Shown: piece by piece, positions 17,468 through 24,434 of the stretch | Position numbering within the stretch: the first letter of the stretch is position 1 | How the letters are laid out: each line of letters opens with the position of its first letter | Notes under the pieces: generated by a model | The model's database searches: none | What the model saw: the letters and a program-made list of their open reading frames with translations, nothing else | What the model was told of the DNA's origin: nothing | Translations under genes and position numbers: made by a program | Source of the DNA: a bacterium | GTDB lineage: Bacteria; Vulcanimicrobiota; Vulcanimicrobiia; Vulcanimicrobiales; Vulcanimicrobiaceae | NCBI GenBank assembly: GCA_021790895.1 | Contig: JAJYFM010000004.1 | Location: 1 to 59,253 of the forward strand | DNA length: 59,253 nt | Direction of reading: 5' to 3'

Positions 17468-19029
17468 TGCCGGAGCACCTCGTTATCGAGCGCGCCGGGA
17501 TGCAGAGCATCATCGTCGCGGAAGCACGTATGGGTTATCGCCACGAAGCGATCGCCTGGTGCGGTGCCTTCGATGCGCACGCCCTCGCCGATGCGAATGC
17601 GATCGTCGGCAACGAAGCGCATGCAGCGGCAATCGAAGTCGCCTACGGAAATATCTGCGTGCGCTTTCCGCAGGCGAGCCTCGTTGCGCTGACCGGTGCC
17701 GATGCAGATGCATCGCTCGACGGTGAACCGATCGCAGCGTACCAACGAACGCTTGTGCAGCCCGGTGCGCGGCTCCGTCTCGCTTCGCCGCTTGTCGGCG
17801 CGCGCACGGTGCTCGCCGTTCGCGGCGGTATCGCCGTGCCGGAGGTTCTCGGCTCGCGGAGTACCGATCTTCGTGCCGGATTCGGAGGCTTTCAGGGGCG
17901 CGCGCTGCGCGACGGCGACGTGCTTGCGATTGGGGAACGAGGAACGGAGCGTGCGATGACCCGCGAGCCACGCGCGTACGACGCGCGCTTGCGCGTCGTA
18001 CGGGAGCGCCTTCATCTCGGTGCGAGCGCTCCGTTCGCGCAACTCTGCTCGCGTTCGTGGCGGGCGAGCCCGCAGAGCGATCGCACAGGAGTGCGCTGCG
18101 AGGGGCAACCGATCGCGTTTCTCTCCGACGAGATTCAAACACTTGCGGTCTTTCCGGGAACGATCCAACTGCCGCCGAGCGGATTGCCGATCCTCCTCGG
18201 CGTCGACGCGCCGACGACCGGGGGATATCCGGTGCTCGCGCACGTGCTCGCCGAGGATATCTGGAAACTCGGGCAGATACGCATCGGCGATACGATGACG
18301 TTTTTGCCCGTGCAACGCATCGATCTCAATGCCGATCTCGGTGAAGGGTGCGGTGATGACGCCGCGTTGCTCGAGATCGTGACCTCGGCGAATATCGCGT
18401 GCGGAGGGCATGCCGGGGACGAGCGTTCGATGCGCGCGACGATTCGCGCGGCGCTTCGATGCGGTGTCTCCGTCGGTGCGCATCCATCCTATCCCGACCG
18501 CGAAGGCTTCGGGCGCCAAGCGATGGATCTGCGTGCCGAGAGCATTACCGCATTCGTCGCCGAGCAGGTGGGCGCGCTCGCACGGATCGCGCGCGAAGAG
18601 GGTGCCGAACTCACGCACGTCAAGCCGCACGGCGCGCTCTACAATCGCAGCGCGGTCGACGATGAAATCGCCGATGCCGTCGCGCGCGCGGTCGCATCGA
18701 TCGCTTCGAAGCCGGCGTTGGTCGGACTTGCGGGAAGCCGTTCGCTCGAGCGCGCCCGCGCGCACGGATTGCGAACGATCGGCGAGCTCTTCGCGGATCG
18801 TCGCTATCGCGGCGACGGCACGCTCGTCCCGCGCAGCGAGCCCGCGGCGGTCATCGAGCGCTCCGACGAGGCCGCTGCGCAGGCGGTCGAACTCGCCCGC
18901 TCGGGGCGCGGGGAGAGCATCTGCTTGCATGGCGATACGCCGCATGCGCTCGAGCACGCGCGACTCATTCGCGCGCGGCTCGCGCAGGCCGGTTTTGCCC
19001 TTCGCAGCGCTGCGTCGCTCGACGGATAG
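17464..19029 (+). CDS. fused 5-oxoprolinase subunits PxpC-PxpA
   Basis: 521 residues combining two normally separate subunits. Residues 1-284 are PxpC (KipA-like), with GAFDAHALADANAIVGN, VLAVRGGIAVPEVLGSRST and LPSGLPILLGVDAPTTGGYP. From about residue 285 the PxpA (LamB/YcsF) part starts with RIDLNADLGEGCGDD and continues with SANIACGGHAGDE, GAHPSYPDREGFGR and THVKPHGALYN, carrying the usual Asp/His ligands. Together with PxpB this completes 5-oxoprolinase in one two-gene operon. In the PxpC part the usual VQDLGRPGY is changed to IVAEARMGY, a mild divergence. It ends seven bases before the convergent senB. Confidence 0.92.
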   Translation: MMPEHLVIERAGMQSIIVAEARMGYRHEAIAWCGAFDAHALADANAIVGNEAHAAAIEVAYGNICVRFPQASLVALTGADADASLDGEPIAAYQRTLVQPGARLRLASPLVGARTVLAVRGGIAVPEVLGSRSTDLRAGFGGFQGRALRDGDVLAIGERGTERAMTREPRAYDARLRVVRERLHLGASAPFAQLCSRSWRASPQSDRTGVRCEGQPIAFLSDEIQTLAVFPGTIQLPPSGLPILLGVDAPTTGGYPVLAHVLAEDIWKLGQIRIGDTMTFLPVQRIDLNADLGEGCGDDAALLEIVTSANIACGGHAGDERSMRATIRAALRCGVSVGAHPSYPDREGFGRQAMDLRAESITAFVAEQVGALARIAREEGAELTHVKPHGALYNRSAVDDEIADAVARAVASIASKPALVGLAGSRSLERARAHGLRTIGELFADRRYRGDGTLVPRSEPAAVIERSDEAAAQAVELARSGRGESICLHGDTPHALEHARLIRARLAQAGFALRSAASLDG

Positions 19030-19035
19030 GCCGCC

Positions 19036-20049
19036 TCAGCGTTGCGTGCTGCAATCGCGCAGGATGCGCGCCCACGCCGAACGCTCGCGGGCGGGGCGAA
19101 CGAGCGCTGCGAGCTTTGCCACGTGCGCGCGTAGCGATGCGCGAAAGGCGCGATCGACGACGAAGCGTGTGATGAGCGCGCGCAACGCGGCGGTCGAGCC
19201 GACCGTGTAATAGCCCGGATAGGCTTCCCCGAGTAACCCGATGTTGCCGTCGATGCGCGAAGCGAGCACCGGAACGCGCAGAGCGATCGCCTCGCCGAGA
19301 ACGTTCGCACCGCCCTCCATACGCGAGGAAAGAACGAGCGCGTCACTGCGCGCGAGGAGCGCCAGCGCCGCGCGGGCACCGATCTCGCCGCGATAATAAA
19401 AACGCGGATTGCGCGCCGCCTCGTCGCTCGCGCGGGCGCGAAAGCGTTCGTCGAGAATGCCGCCGGCGAGTTGCACGCGGACGGGAAACGCGCGCGGAAG
19501 GCCGCGTACGGCATAGGCGGCGCGGAGGGGGTCTTTTTCGGCGCGTAGGTGCCCGAGCACCGCGAAGCTCTGCAGCGTGTGCGTGCGTTCTCTCCGCATC
19601 GGCAGCGCCGGAAGCGTGACCGATTGTACGATCGTGTACGCCTTTGCGCGCAGCGCCGGAGCGAGGCGGTCGAGCGCGAGCGGCTGTAATGCAACGATTG
19701 CATCGGCGGCCTCGAGCGCGCGTTGCGCGATGCGGCTACGCGGAAGATCGCGATAGATATCGGTGCCGGTGAGAACGACGATCAGGTGGCCGTTCGGAGC
19801 GCTCTTGCAGTAGCGGAGCGCTGCCGCGGCGCTCTTCTTTGCATGGAGGGCGACGACGATCTCGGCGTCGACTGCGGCGACATCGGATGGGTAGATACGG
19901 ACGCGATAGCCCAGTGCGCGAAAGAGGCGCGCGTAGCGGCGCGCGGTGACGGCGTTGCCCGAGCGCGAGGGTCCGCGCGCCGGGGAGAGAATGGCGATCC
20001 GGGTGCCGCTTCTTCGCGCCGAGGAACTCCGCGATGCCCGCGAGCGCAC
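19036..20049 (-). CDS. senB: selenosugar synthase SenB (glycosyltransferase)
   Basis: GT-B-fold glycosyltransferase of about 337 residues. The SenB family (TIGR04348) couples selenophosphate with a UDP-sugar to give a 1-seleno-sugar, the selenium donor of selenoneine. Family-typical stretches are RIAILSPARGPSRSGNAVTA at the N-terminus, DAEIVVALHAKKSA, VVLTGTDIYRDLP, FAVLGHLRAEKDPLRAA, SSRMEGGANVLGEAI and the late ASRIDGNIGLLGEAYPGYY. The start is uncertain: the conserved N-terminus begins inside the divergent senA gene, so a GTG at 20049 (58 bp overlap with senA) is the nearest usable codon; a rare ATT/ATC start is possible. Assignment rests on recognised sequence features plus senA and selD next door. 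Confidence 0.85.
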   Translation of the reverse strand: MRSRASRSSSARRSGTRIAILSPARGPSRSGNAVTARRYARLFRALGYRVRIYPSDVAAVDAEIVVALHAKKSAAAALRYCKSAPNGHLIVVLTGTDIYRDLPRSRIAQRALEAADAIVALQPLALDRLAPALRAKAYTIVQSVTLPALPMRRERTHTLQSFAVLGHLRAEKDPLRAAYAVRGLPRAFPVRVQLAGGILDERFRARASDEAARNPRFYYRGEIGARAALALLARSDALVLSSRMEGGANVLGEAIALRVPVLASRIDGNIGLLGEAYPGYYTVGSTAALRALITRFVVDRAFRASLRAHVAKLAALVRPARERSAWARILRDCSTQR

Positions 20050-21247
20050 CTTGGCGCTCGTCGCCGACCTGCGCGATGAGGAGCTGCTCGTTCCGCTCTT
20101 GCCGATCATCAACCCGTTGTTGTGGGAGCTCGGTCACGTCGCCTTCTTTGCCGAGCATTGGACGTTACGGACGATGCTCGCTCGTCCGTCGCTTTTGCCC
20201 GGGAGCGAACTGCTCTACGATTCGGCGAAGATCGCCCACGACGACCGCTGGTCGTTGCCGCTTCCGTCGCGGGCGAAGACGCTCGCATATCTTCAGCAGC
20301 AACTCGAAGCGACGCTCGCTGCGCCCTATGTCGACGAACGCAGCGAGTATTTTCAATCGCTCGTACTCTTTCACGAAGATATGCACGGCGAAGCGACGCT
20401 CTACACGCGTCAAACGCTCGCCTACGCAGCGCCCACGTTGCCGACCGCTCCGGCACCGGTCGCGGAGACGACGATCGAAGGAGATGCTTCGATTCCGGCG
20501 GGGCGCTATCGGATCGGTGCGCGTCGCGAGGATCCGTTCGTTTTCGATAACGAAAAATGGGAGCACGAGGTCGATCTCGCCGCGTTCCGGATCGCGAAAC
20601 GTTGCGTCACGTGCGCGGAGTATCGAGCCTTTGTCGAAGACGGCGGCTACCATCGCGAAGCGCTGTGGAGCGCGCAAGGTTGGGCGTGGCGCAGCGAGAC
20701 GGGCGCCGAGCAGCCGCTCAACTGGATGCGTTCGAGCGACGGCTGGGAGCGGCGCCACTTCCAACGGCGTATTCCCTTGCGCGACCGCGAGCCGGTCGTA
20801 CACGTGAACGCGCACGAAGCCGAAGCCTTCGCTCGCTGGGCCGCGCGCCGCTTACCGAGTGAAGCCGAGTGGGAGGTCGCCGCGACCGGTGGCGAGCGAC
20901 GGCGCTATCCGTGGGGCGAGGGCGCCGCAGATCCGGAGCACGCGAATCTCGACGGCTGGTACGGCGATGTCGCGAGCGTCGATGCCTTCGCCGAAGCCGC
21001 GTCACCGTGGGGCTGCGTGCAGATGATCGGCAATGTATGGGAGTGGACCGCTTCGCCCTTTCTCCCCTATCCCGGCTTCGCTCCCGATCCTTATGCGGAG
21101 TATTCGCAACCTTGGTTCGGTGTTCAGCGGTCTCTACGTGGAGGCGCGTGGAGTACCCGCGCGCGATTGATCTCCACACGGTGGAGAAATTTTTACCTTC
21201 CGCATCGGCGGGATATTTTCACCGGGTTCCGTACCTGCGCGCTCTAA
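19991..21247 (+). CDS. senA: selenoneine synthase SenA (EgtB-like non-heme iron enzyme)
   Basis: 418-residue non-heme iron enzyme that forms the C-Se bond between hercynine and a selenosugar. The N-terminal DinB-like domain carries the iron ligands: His49 in NPLLWELGHVAFFAEHW and His128/His132 in LFHEDMHGEA. The C-terminal formylglycine-generating-enzyme-type domain has RLPSEAEWEVAATGGERRRY, MIGNVWEWTASPFLPYPGF and RSLRGGAWSTRARLI. The last two resemble SenA more than ordinary EgtB, and no egtC/egtA genes are nearby. The ATG at 19991 has GGGGAGAG upstream. It is followed after 36 bp by a permease and then selD. EgtB with a sulfur substrate remains the alternative; the neighbours argue for selenium. 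Confidence 0.85.
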   Translation: MAIRVPLLRAEELRDARERTLALVADLRDEELLVPLLPIINPLLWELGHVAFFAEHWTLRTMLARPSLLPGSELLYDSAKIAHDDRWSLPLPSRAKTLAYLQQQLEATLAAPYVDERSEYFQSLVLFHEDMHGEATLYTRQTLAYAAPTLPTAPAPVAETTIEGDASIPAGRYRIGARREDPFVFDNEKWEHEVDLAAFRIAKRCVTCAEYRAFVEDGGYHREALWSAQGWAWRSETGAEQPLNWMRSSDGWERRHFQRRIPLRDREPVVHVNAHEAEAFARWAARRLPSEAEWEVAATGGERRRYPWGEGAADPEHANLDGWYGDVASVDAFAEAASPWGCVQMIGNVWEWTASPFLPYPGFAPDPYAEYSQPWFGVQRSLRGGAWSTRARLISTRWRNFYLPHRRDIFTGFRTCAL

Positions 21248-21283
21248 AGCGACTGCACGCGCGCTGGAAGAGGGAGAGAAATC

Positions 21284-22369
21284 GTGTCCGCATCAGCAGA
21301 AACCGTCGGCCGCCAGAACACGCGATCGTTCGTTCTCGGCACGTTGCTCTTTATTGCGATCGCCGTTATCGGTCTCTATATCGTGAAGTGGGCTCCCTAT
21401 TGGGGGAAAGCGCACCTCGCCGCAGCGACGCATTCGATCGGCCCGTCGATGGTCAGCGGGAAGAGCGCCGCTCCGCCGGCGCTTGGTTGGGCTGCTGCGT
21501 GGCAGTATGCCTTTGCGTACTTTAATGCGGTCTGGACCGCAGTCGTTCTTGCTTTGCTCCTCGGAGCAACAATTCAAGTCTTCGTTCCGCGGAAGTGGCT
21601 GCTCCGGCTTCTCGGCGCGGCGAACGCGCGCTCGGCGGCGATCGCCGGTGCGATCTCGCTCGCCGGAATGATGTGCACCTGCTGCACCGCCCCGATCGTC
21701 GTCGGGATGCGCAAGCAGCGCACCAGCATGGAAGGGGCGCTCGCATTTTTCCTCGGCAATCCGTTGCTGAATCCCGCGGTACTCATCTTTATGGGCTTCG
21801 TTTTAGGGTGGCAGTTTGCGGCGATTCGCCTCGTCTCGGCGGTCCTGTTGATCGCGGTCGTCGTCGCCGTCGCCCATCGCTTCGGTGCCGCGCTTCCAAA
21901 CGCGCAGGTCGATGCACCGAGTTTCGATCTTGCGCCGATCGAACGCCCCGACGCCAACGTGCGAACGCTTTCGCTCGCGTGGCTCAAAGAGATGTGGAAC
22001 GAGATCGTCGCCATTCTTCCGGGCTACATCGCCATCGTTCTTCTGCTCGGCGCGCTGCGTGCATTTCTCTTCCCGCCGGGACTGACGCTCCATACAGCGG
22101 GAATTCTTCCGACGGCGTTAGTCGCGCTTGCCGGTACGTTCTTCGTCGTCCCAACGGCGGGTGAAGTCCCGATCGTGCAAACGCTGCTCGCGCACGGAAT
22201 GAGCACGAGCGCGGCGATTGCATTGATCGTTACGCTTCCGGCGATCAGTCTGCCTTCGCTCTTTATCGTACGGAAGGTCTTTCCGCGAAAGGTGCTCGTG
22301 GCAACGTTCGGCATTATTTTCGTGGGTGGCGTCGTGATCGGTAGCATCGCCTCGATCTTTTTCCACTAG
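21284..22369 (+). CDS. DUF318/ArsP-superfamily permease with a CTCC motif
   Basis: 361-residue inner-membrane protein with about nine hydrophobic helices. The two-repeat layout of the predicted-permease family PF03773 is clear: GMMCTCCTAPIVVGM, then EGALAFFLGNPLLNPAVLIF, and in the second half FFVVPTAGEVPIVQTLLAHG. The usual CSC-type motif is replaced by CTCC, giving three cysteines within the membrane path. ArsP relatives export trivalent organoarsenicals through such cysteines. GTG 21284 has GGGAGAG upstream. It lies between senA (36 bp) and the selenophosphate synthetase gene (11 bp), so transport of a selenium compound is a plausible inference; direction and substrate are unknown. Confidence 0.85.
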   Translation: MSASAETVGRQNTRSFVLGTLLFIAIAVIGLYIVKWAPYWGKAHLAAATHSIGPSMVSGKSAAPPALGWAAAWQYAFAYFNAVWTAVVLALLLGATIQVFVPRKWLLRLLGAANARSAAIAGAISLAGMMCTCCTAPIVVGMRKQRTSMEGALAFFLGNPLLNPAVLIFMGFVLGWQFAAIRLVSAVLLIAVVVAVAHRFGAALPNAQVDAPSFDLAPIERPDANVRTLSLAWLKEMWNEIVAILPGYIAIVLLLGALRAFLFPPGLTLHTAGILPTALVALAGTFFVVPTAGEVPIVQTLLAHGMSTSAAIALIVTLPAISLPSLFIVRKVFPRKVLVATFGIIFVGGVVIGSIASIFFH

Positions 22370-22380
22370 CGAGCGATCTG

Positions 22381-23421
22381 GTGACGAAGACCGATATAAC
22401 GCGACTGACCCATCTCTCAAGCTGCGCAGGTTGAGCGTCGAAGCTCGACGCACGTGCGCTCGCGCAGGTTCTGCGCGACCTCCCCCCGGTTCTCGACCCA
22501 CGCGTTCTCGTCGGTACGGCAAACGCCGACGATGCGGGCGTCTATCGTCTCGACGACGAGCATGCGATCGTCGGGACGTTGGATTTCTTCACGCCGATCG
22601 TCGACGATCCATACGATTTCGGTCGGATCGCTGCGGCAAACGCGCTATCGGATATCTACGCGATGGGCGCAACTCCGCTCTTTGCGTTGGCGATCGCCGC
22701 ATTTCCCGAAGATATGGAAGCAGAGACGATCGCTGCAATCCTGCGCGGAGGCATCGATAGCGCGGCGTCGGCGGGGATCGCGGTGATCGGTGGACATACG
22801 ATCAAAGACGACGAACCGAAGTACGGGCTGGCCGTGACCGGCATCGTGCATCCGCAGCGGATCGTGCGGAACAATTCCGGACGCGCCGGCGACGCGCTGG
22901 TGCTGACGAAAGCGATTGGAACGGGAATTCTCACGACCGCGCGGCGCTCCGACACCATCGGCCCCGAGGCACTTGCCCCGGCCGTTGTATCGATGTCGAC
23001 ATTGAATCGATGCGCTTCGGAATGTGCGTTGCGTTTCGGTGTGAGCGCGATGACCGATATCACCGGGTTTGGGCTCTTGGGGCACCTTCACGAAATGCTC
23101 GGAACGGGAATCGGCGCGAACATTGAAGCGAAGAGCGTTCCGTTACTGCCGGGAGTGCTCGAGCTCGCGCGCGAGAACATCGTACCGGGAGGGACGCGAA
23201 CGAATCTCGATGCGGCGCTCGCCGACGGGGCGCGCTTTCGCGATGATGTCGCAAAAGAGTTGCGTCTCGCGCTTGCCGATGCTCAGACCTCCGGCGGGCT
23301 TTTAATCGCCATTCCCGAGCGCGAACTCGATCCGTTTCTCGCCGCGTTGCGAAGCAACGGCGTCGCGGAGGCGGCACGAATCGGCTCGCTCGTTCAGGGA
23401 ACCGGCATCACGATCGCGTGA
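22381..23421 (+). CDS. selD: selenophosphate synthetase (SelD/SenC), selenocysteine-containing by in-frame TGA
   Basis: Makes selenophosphate from selenide and ATP, for SenB and probably for selenocysteine tRNA. Reading from GTG 22381, the frame gives 346 residues, the length of E. coli SelD, if the TGA at 22432-22434 is read as selenocysteine (U18). The N-terminus RLTHLSSCAGUASKL aligns with E. coli RLTQYSHGAGCGCKI: U18 falls on catalytic Cys17 and Lys21 on Lys20. After the TGA the same frame continues with the ATP-binding TANADDAGVY and GTLDFFTPIVDDPYDFGR; later are GGHTIKDDEPKYGLAVTG, TDITGFGLLGHLHEM and DAQTSGGLLIA. The first downstream ATG (22579) would drop residues essential for catalysis. 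A hairpin with a GG loop follows the TGA. Alternatives are a TGC-to-TGA mutation or sequencing error. Confidence 0.88.
22432..22477 (+). promoter_or_regulatory. selenocysteine UGA codon with bacterial-SECIS-like hairpin
   Basis: The UGA at 22432-22434 is followed by a hairpin at 22461-22477 with a six-pair stem (CGCGCA with TGCGCG) and loop GGTTC. The loop starts 32 bases after the UGA, within the 16-37 base window used in published bacterial SECIS models, and its leading GG is the conserved SelB-binding feature. E. coli fdhF has a similar UGCA-GGUC-UGCA tip. A second perfect hairpin (GCGTCGA-AGC-TCGACGC, 22435-22451) directly follows the UGA. It may compete with or support the element. Confidence 0.7.
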
Positions 23422-23434
23422 GGCCGAGACTGCT

Positions 23435-24256
23435 CTACCGAAAGGTGAATCCGAAACCGAGGTAATGCGGCTTGCTATCGGCGCTGGGATTAAATGCGGT
23501 GCCGAGTTCGAGCGAAAAGAGCAATCTCGGGTTGAGGACGCGTTGAACGGCGATCGTGCCGGTGGTTTGCGCGCTGCCGCCGTACGCGGCGACCGATTGC
23601 GTCGCGAGTTCCGCGGTGATCCCGTAGCGAAGGTTGAGATCGTGACTGACCGAGAACGCCGCGGTCGGTGTGATGACGTGCGCAAAACCGAGATTACTCT
23701 GCGTATAGGCGTATCGTCCCACCGATGCTCCGAGGAGCCACGAACGTGCCGGCGACCAATTCGCGTAGAGATTGTAGAGCGAGTCGGGAACGATCGCTGT
23801 ATTGGCAAGCGCCGCGAGCGGCGGGTGCTCCTCTCCGGAGATCGAGAAGTAGGCGTTGTGAAATTCCCCGAGCCCAACCTTCGCACCGACGCCCGCACCG
23901 GTCATAAAATAGACGCCGTTACCGCGCGTTCCGGATTTCGCAATCTCCGAGGGGTAATCGAGAAAGAGTTCGATGCGCGGAGCGAGGCCGTACCGAAAGC
24001 GCGCCTCCGGGAAGGCGGCAAGTGCGGTACCGCCGAGGAGCGAGGCATTCTGATAGTAGGTCGTCTCGAGAATGAAACGATGGAGGGTGGCGACGCAGGC
24101 ATTGACCTTGCCGTGGGTGTGGCTTGCGACCGAACGCAGCGCACGCCCTTTGCAGGCTGCCGTTCCATTGCTCGCCCCCGTGGCGCCGAAAGCCTTTGGG
24201 GTGGTCAGCGGCAAAAACGTTAGAAGAAGAACGACGATAAAGAGTACGCGACGCAT
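23435..24256 (-). CDS. outer-membrane beta-barrel-like secreted protein
   Basis: 273 residues with a clear signal peptide (MRRVLFIVVLLLTFLPLTTPKAFGA). The mature part is made of alternating hydrophobic and polar strands (ARFRYGLAPRIELFLDYPS, YGITAELATQSVAAYGG, RLLFSLELGTAFNP) and ends in HYLGFGFTFR, a C-terminal beta-signal-like stretch. This resembles small transporter-like or MetA-type outer-membrane proteins. Two Cys near the N-terminus (CKGRAL, NACVATLH) could form a disulfide. It converges with selD, 13 bp apart, and has no operon partner. The function is unknown. Confidence 0.65.
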   Translation of the reverse strand: MRRVLFIVVLLLTFLPLTTPKAFGATGASNGTAACKGRALRSVASHTHGKVNACVATLHRFILETTYYQNASLLGGTALAAFPEARFRYGLAPRIELFLDYPSEIAKSGTRGNGVYFMTGAGVGAKVGLGEFHNAYFSISGEEHPPLAALANTAIVPDSLYNLYANWSPARSWLLGASVGRYAYTQSNLGFAHVITPTAAFSVSHDLNLRYGITAELATQSVAAYGGSAQTTGTIAVQRVLNPRLLFSLELGTAFNPSADSKPHYLGFGFTFR

Positions 24257-24400
24257 CGCTTGAAGGAACCTTTCAAGGGTGGGAAACCCGCGCAGTATAG
24301 CATGGCCGGGGCGAAGCGCCTAGCCGGCGAGCCGTTGCTGGGCGGGGGAGCGCAAGCGTGGCTGCGAAAGAGAATGTAAAGTTTCTTGTCGCTCGCTCGT

Positions 24401-24416
24401 ATCCCGGATCCGGGAT
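24401..24416. promoter_or_regulatory. 16-bp perfect palindrome upstream of the metalloprotease gene
   Basis: ATCCCGGATCCGGGAT is a perfect palindrome. It ends nine bases before the GTAGGAGG ribosome site of the gene at 24435. It could be an operator for a dimeric regulator or, in RNA, a short hairpin close to the ribosome site. No copy was noticed at other promoters in the window. Confidence 0.4.
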
Positions 24417-24434
24417 GCTTATGTAGGAGGTTTC

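Noticed and set aside
19946-19990. Earlier start for senA
   Set aside because: The in-frame ATG at 19946 adds residues without a family match; ATG 19991 has GGGGAGAG directly upstream and yields the conserved N-terminus.
19991-21247. Calling this gene egtB (ergothioneine)
   Set aside because: The fold is the same, but the C-terminal motifs and the neighbours (SenB-type glycosyltransferase and selenophosphate synthetase) fit SenA better; no egtA, egtC or egtE is nearby.
22432-22434. Treating the selD gene as a nonsense pseudogene
   Set aside because: The TGA sits at the one position where SelD families carry Cys or Sec, the frame is intact on both sides, residues around it are conserved, and a SECIS-like hairpin follows. 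A chance mutation would not explain all of these, though raw reads should be checked.
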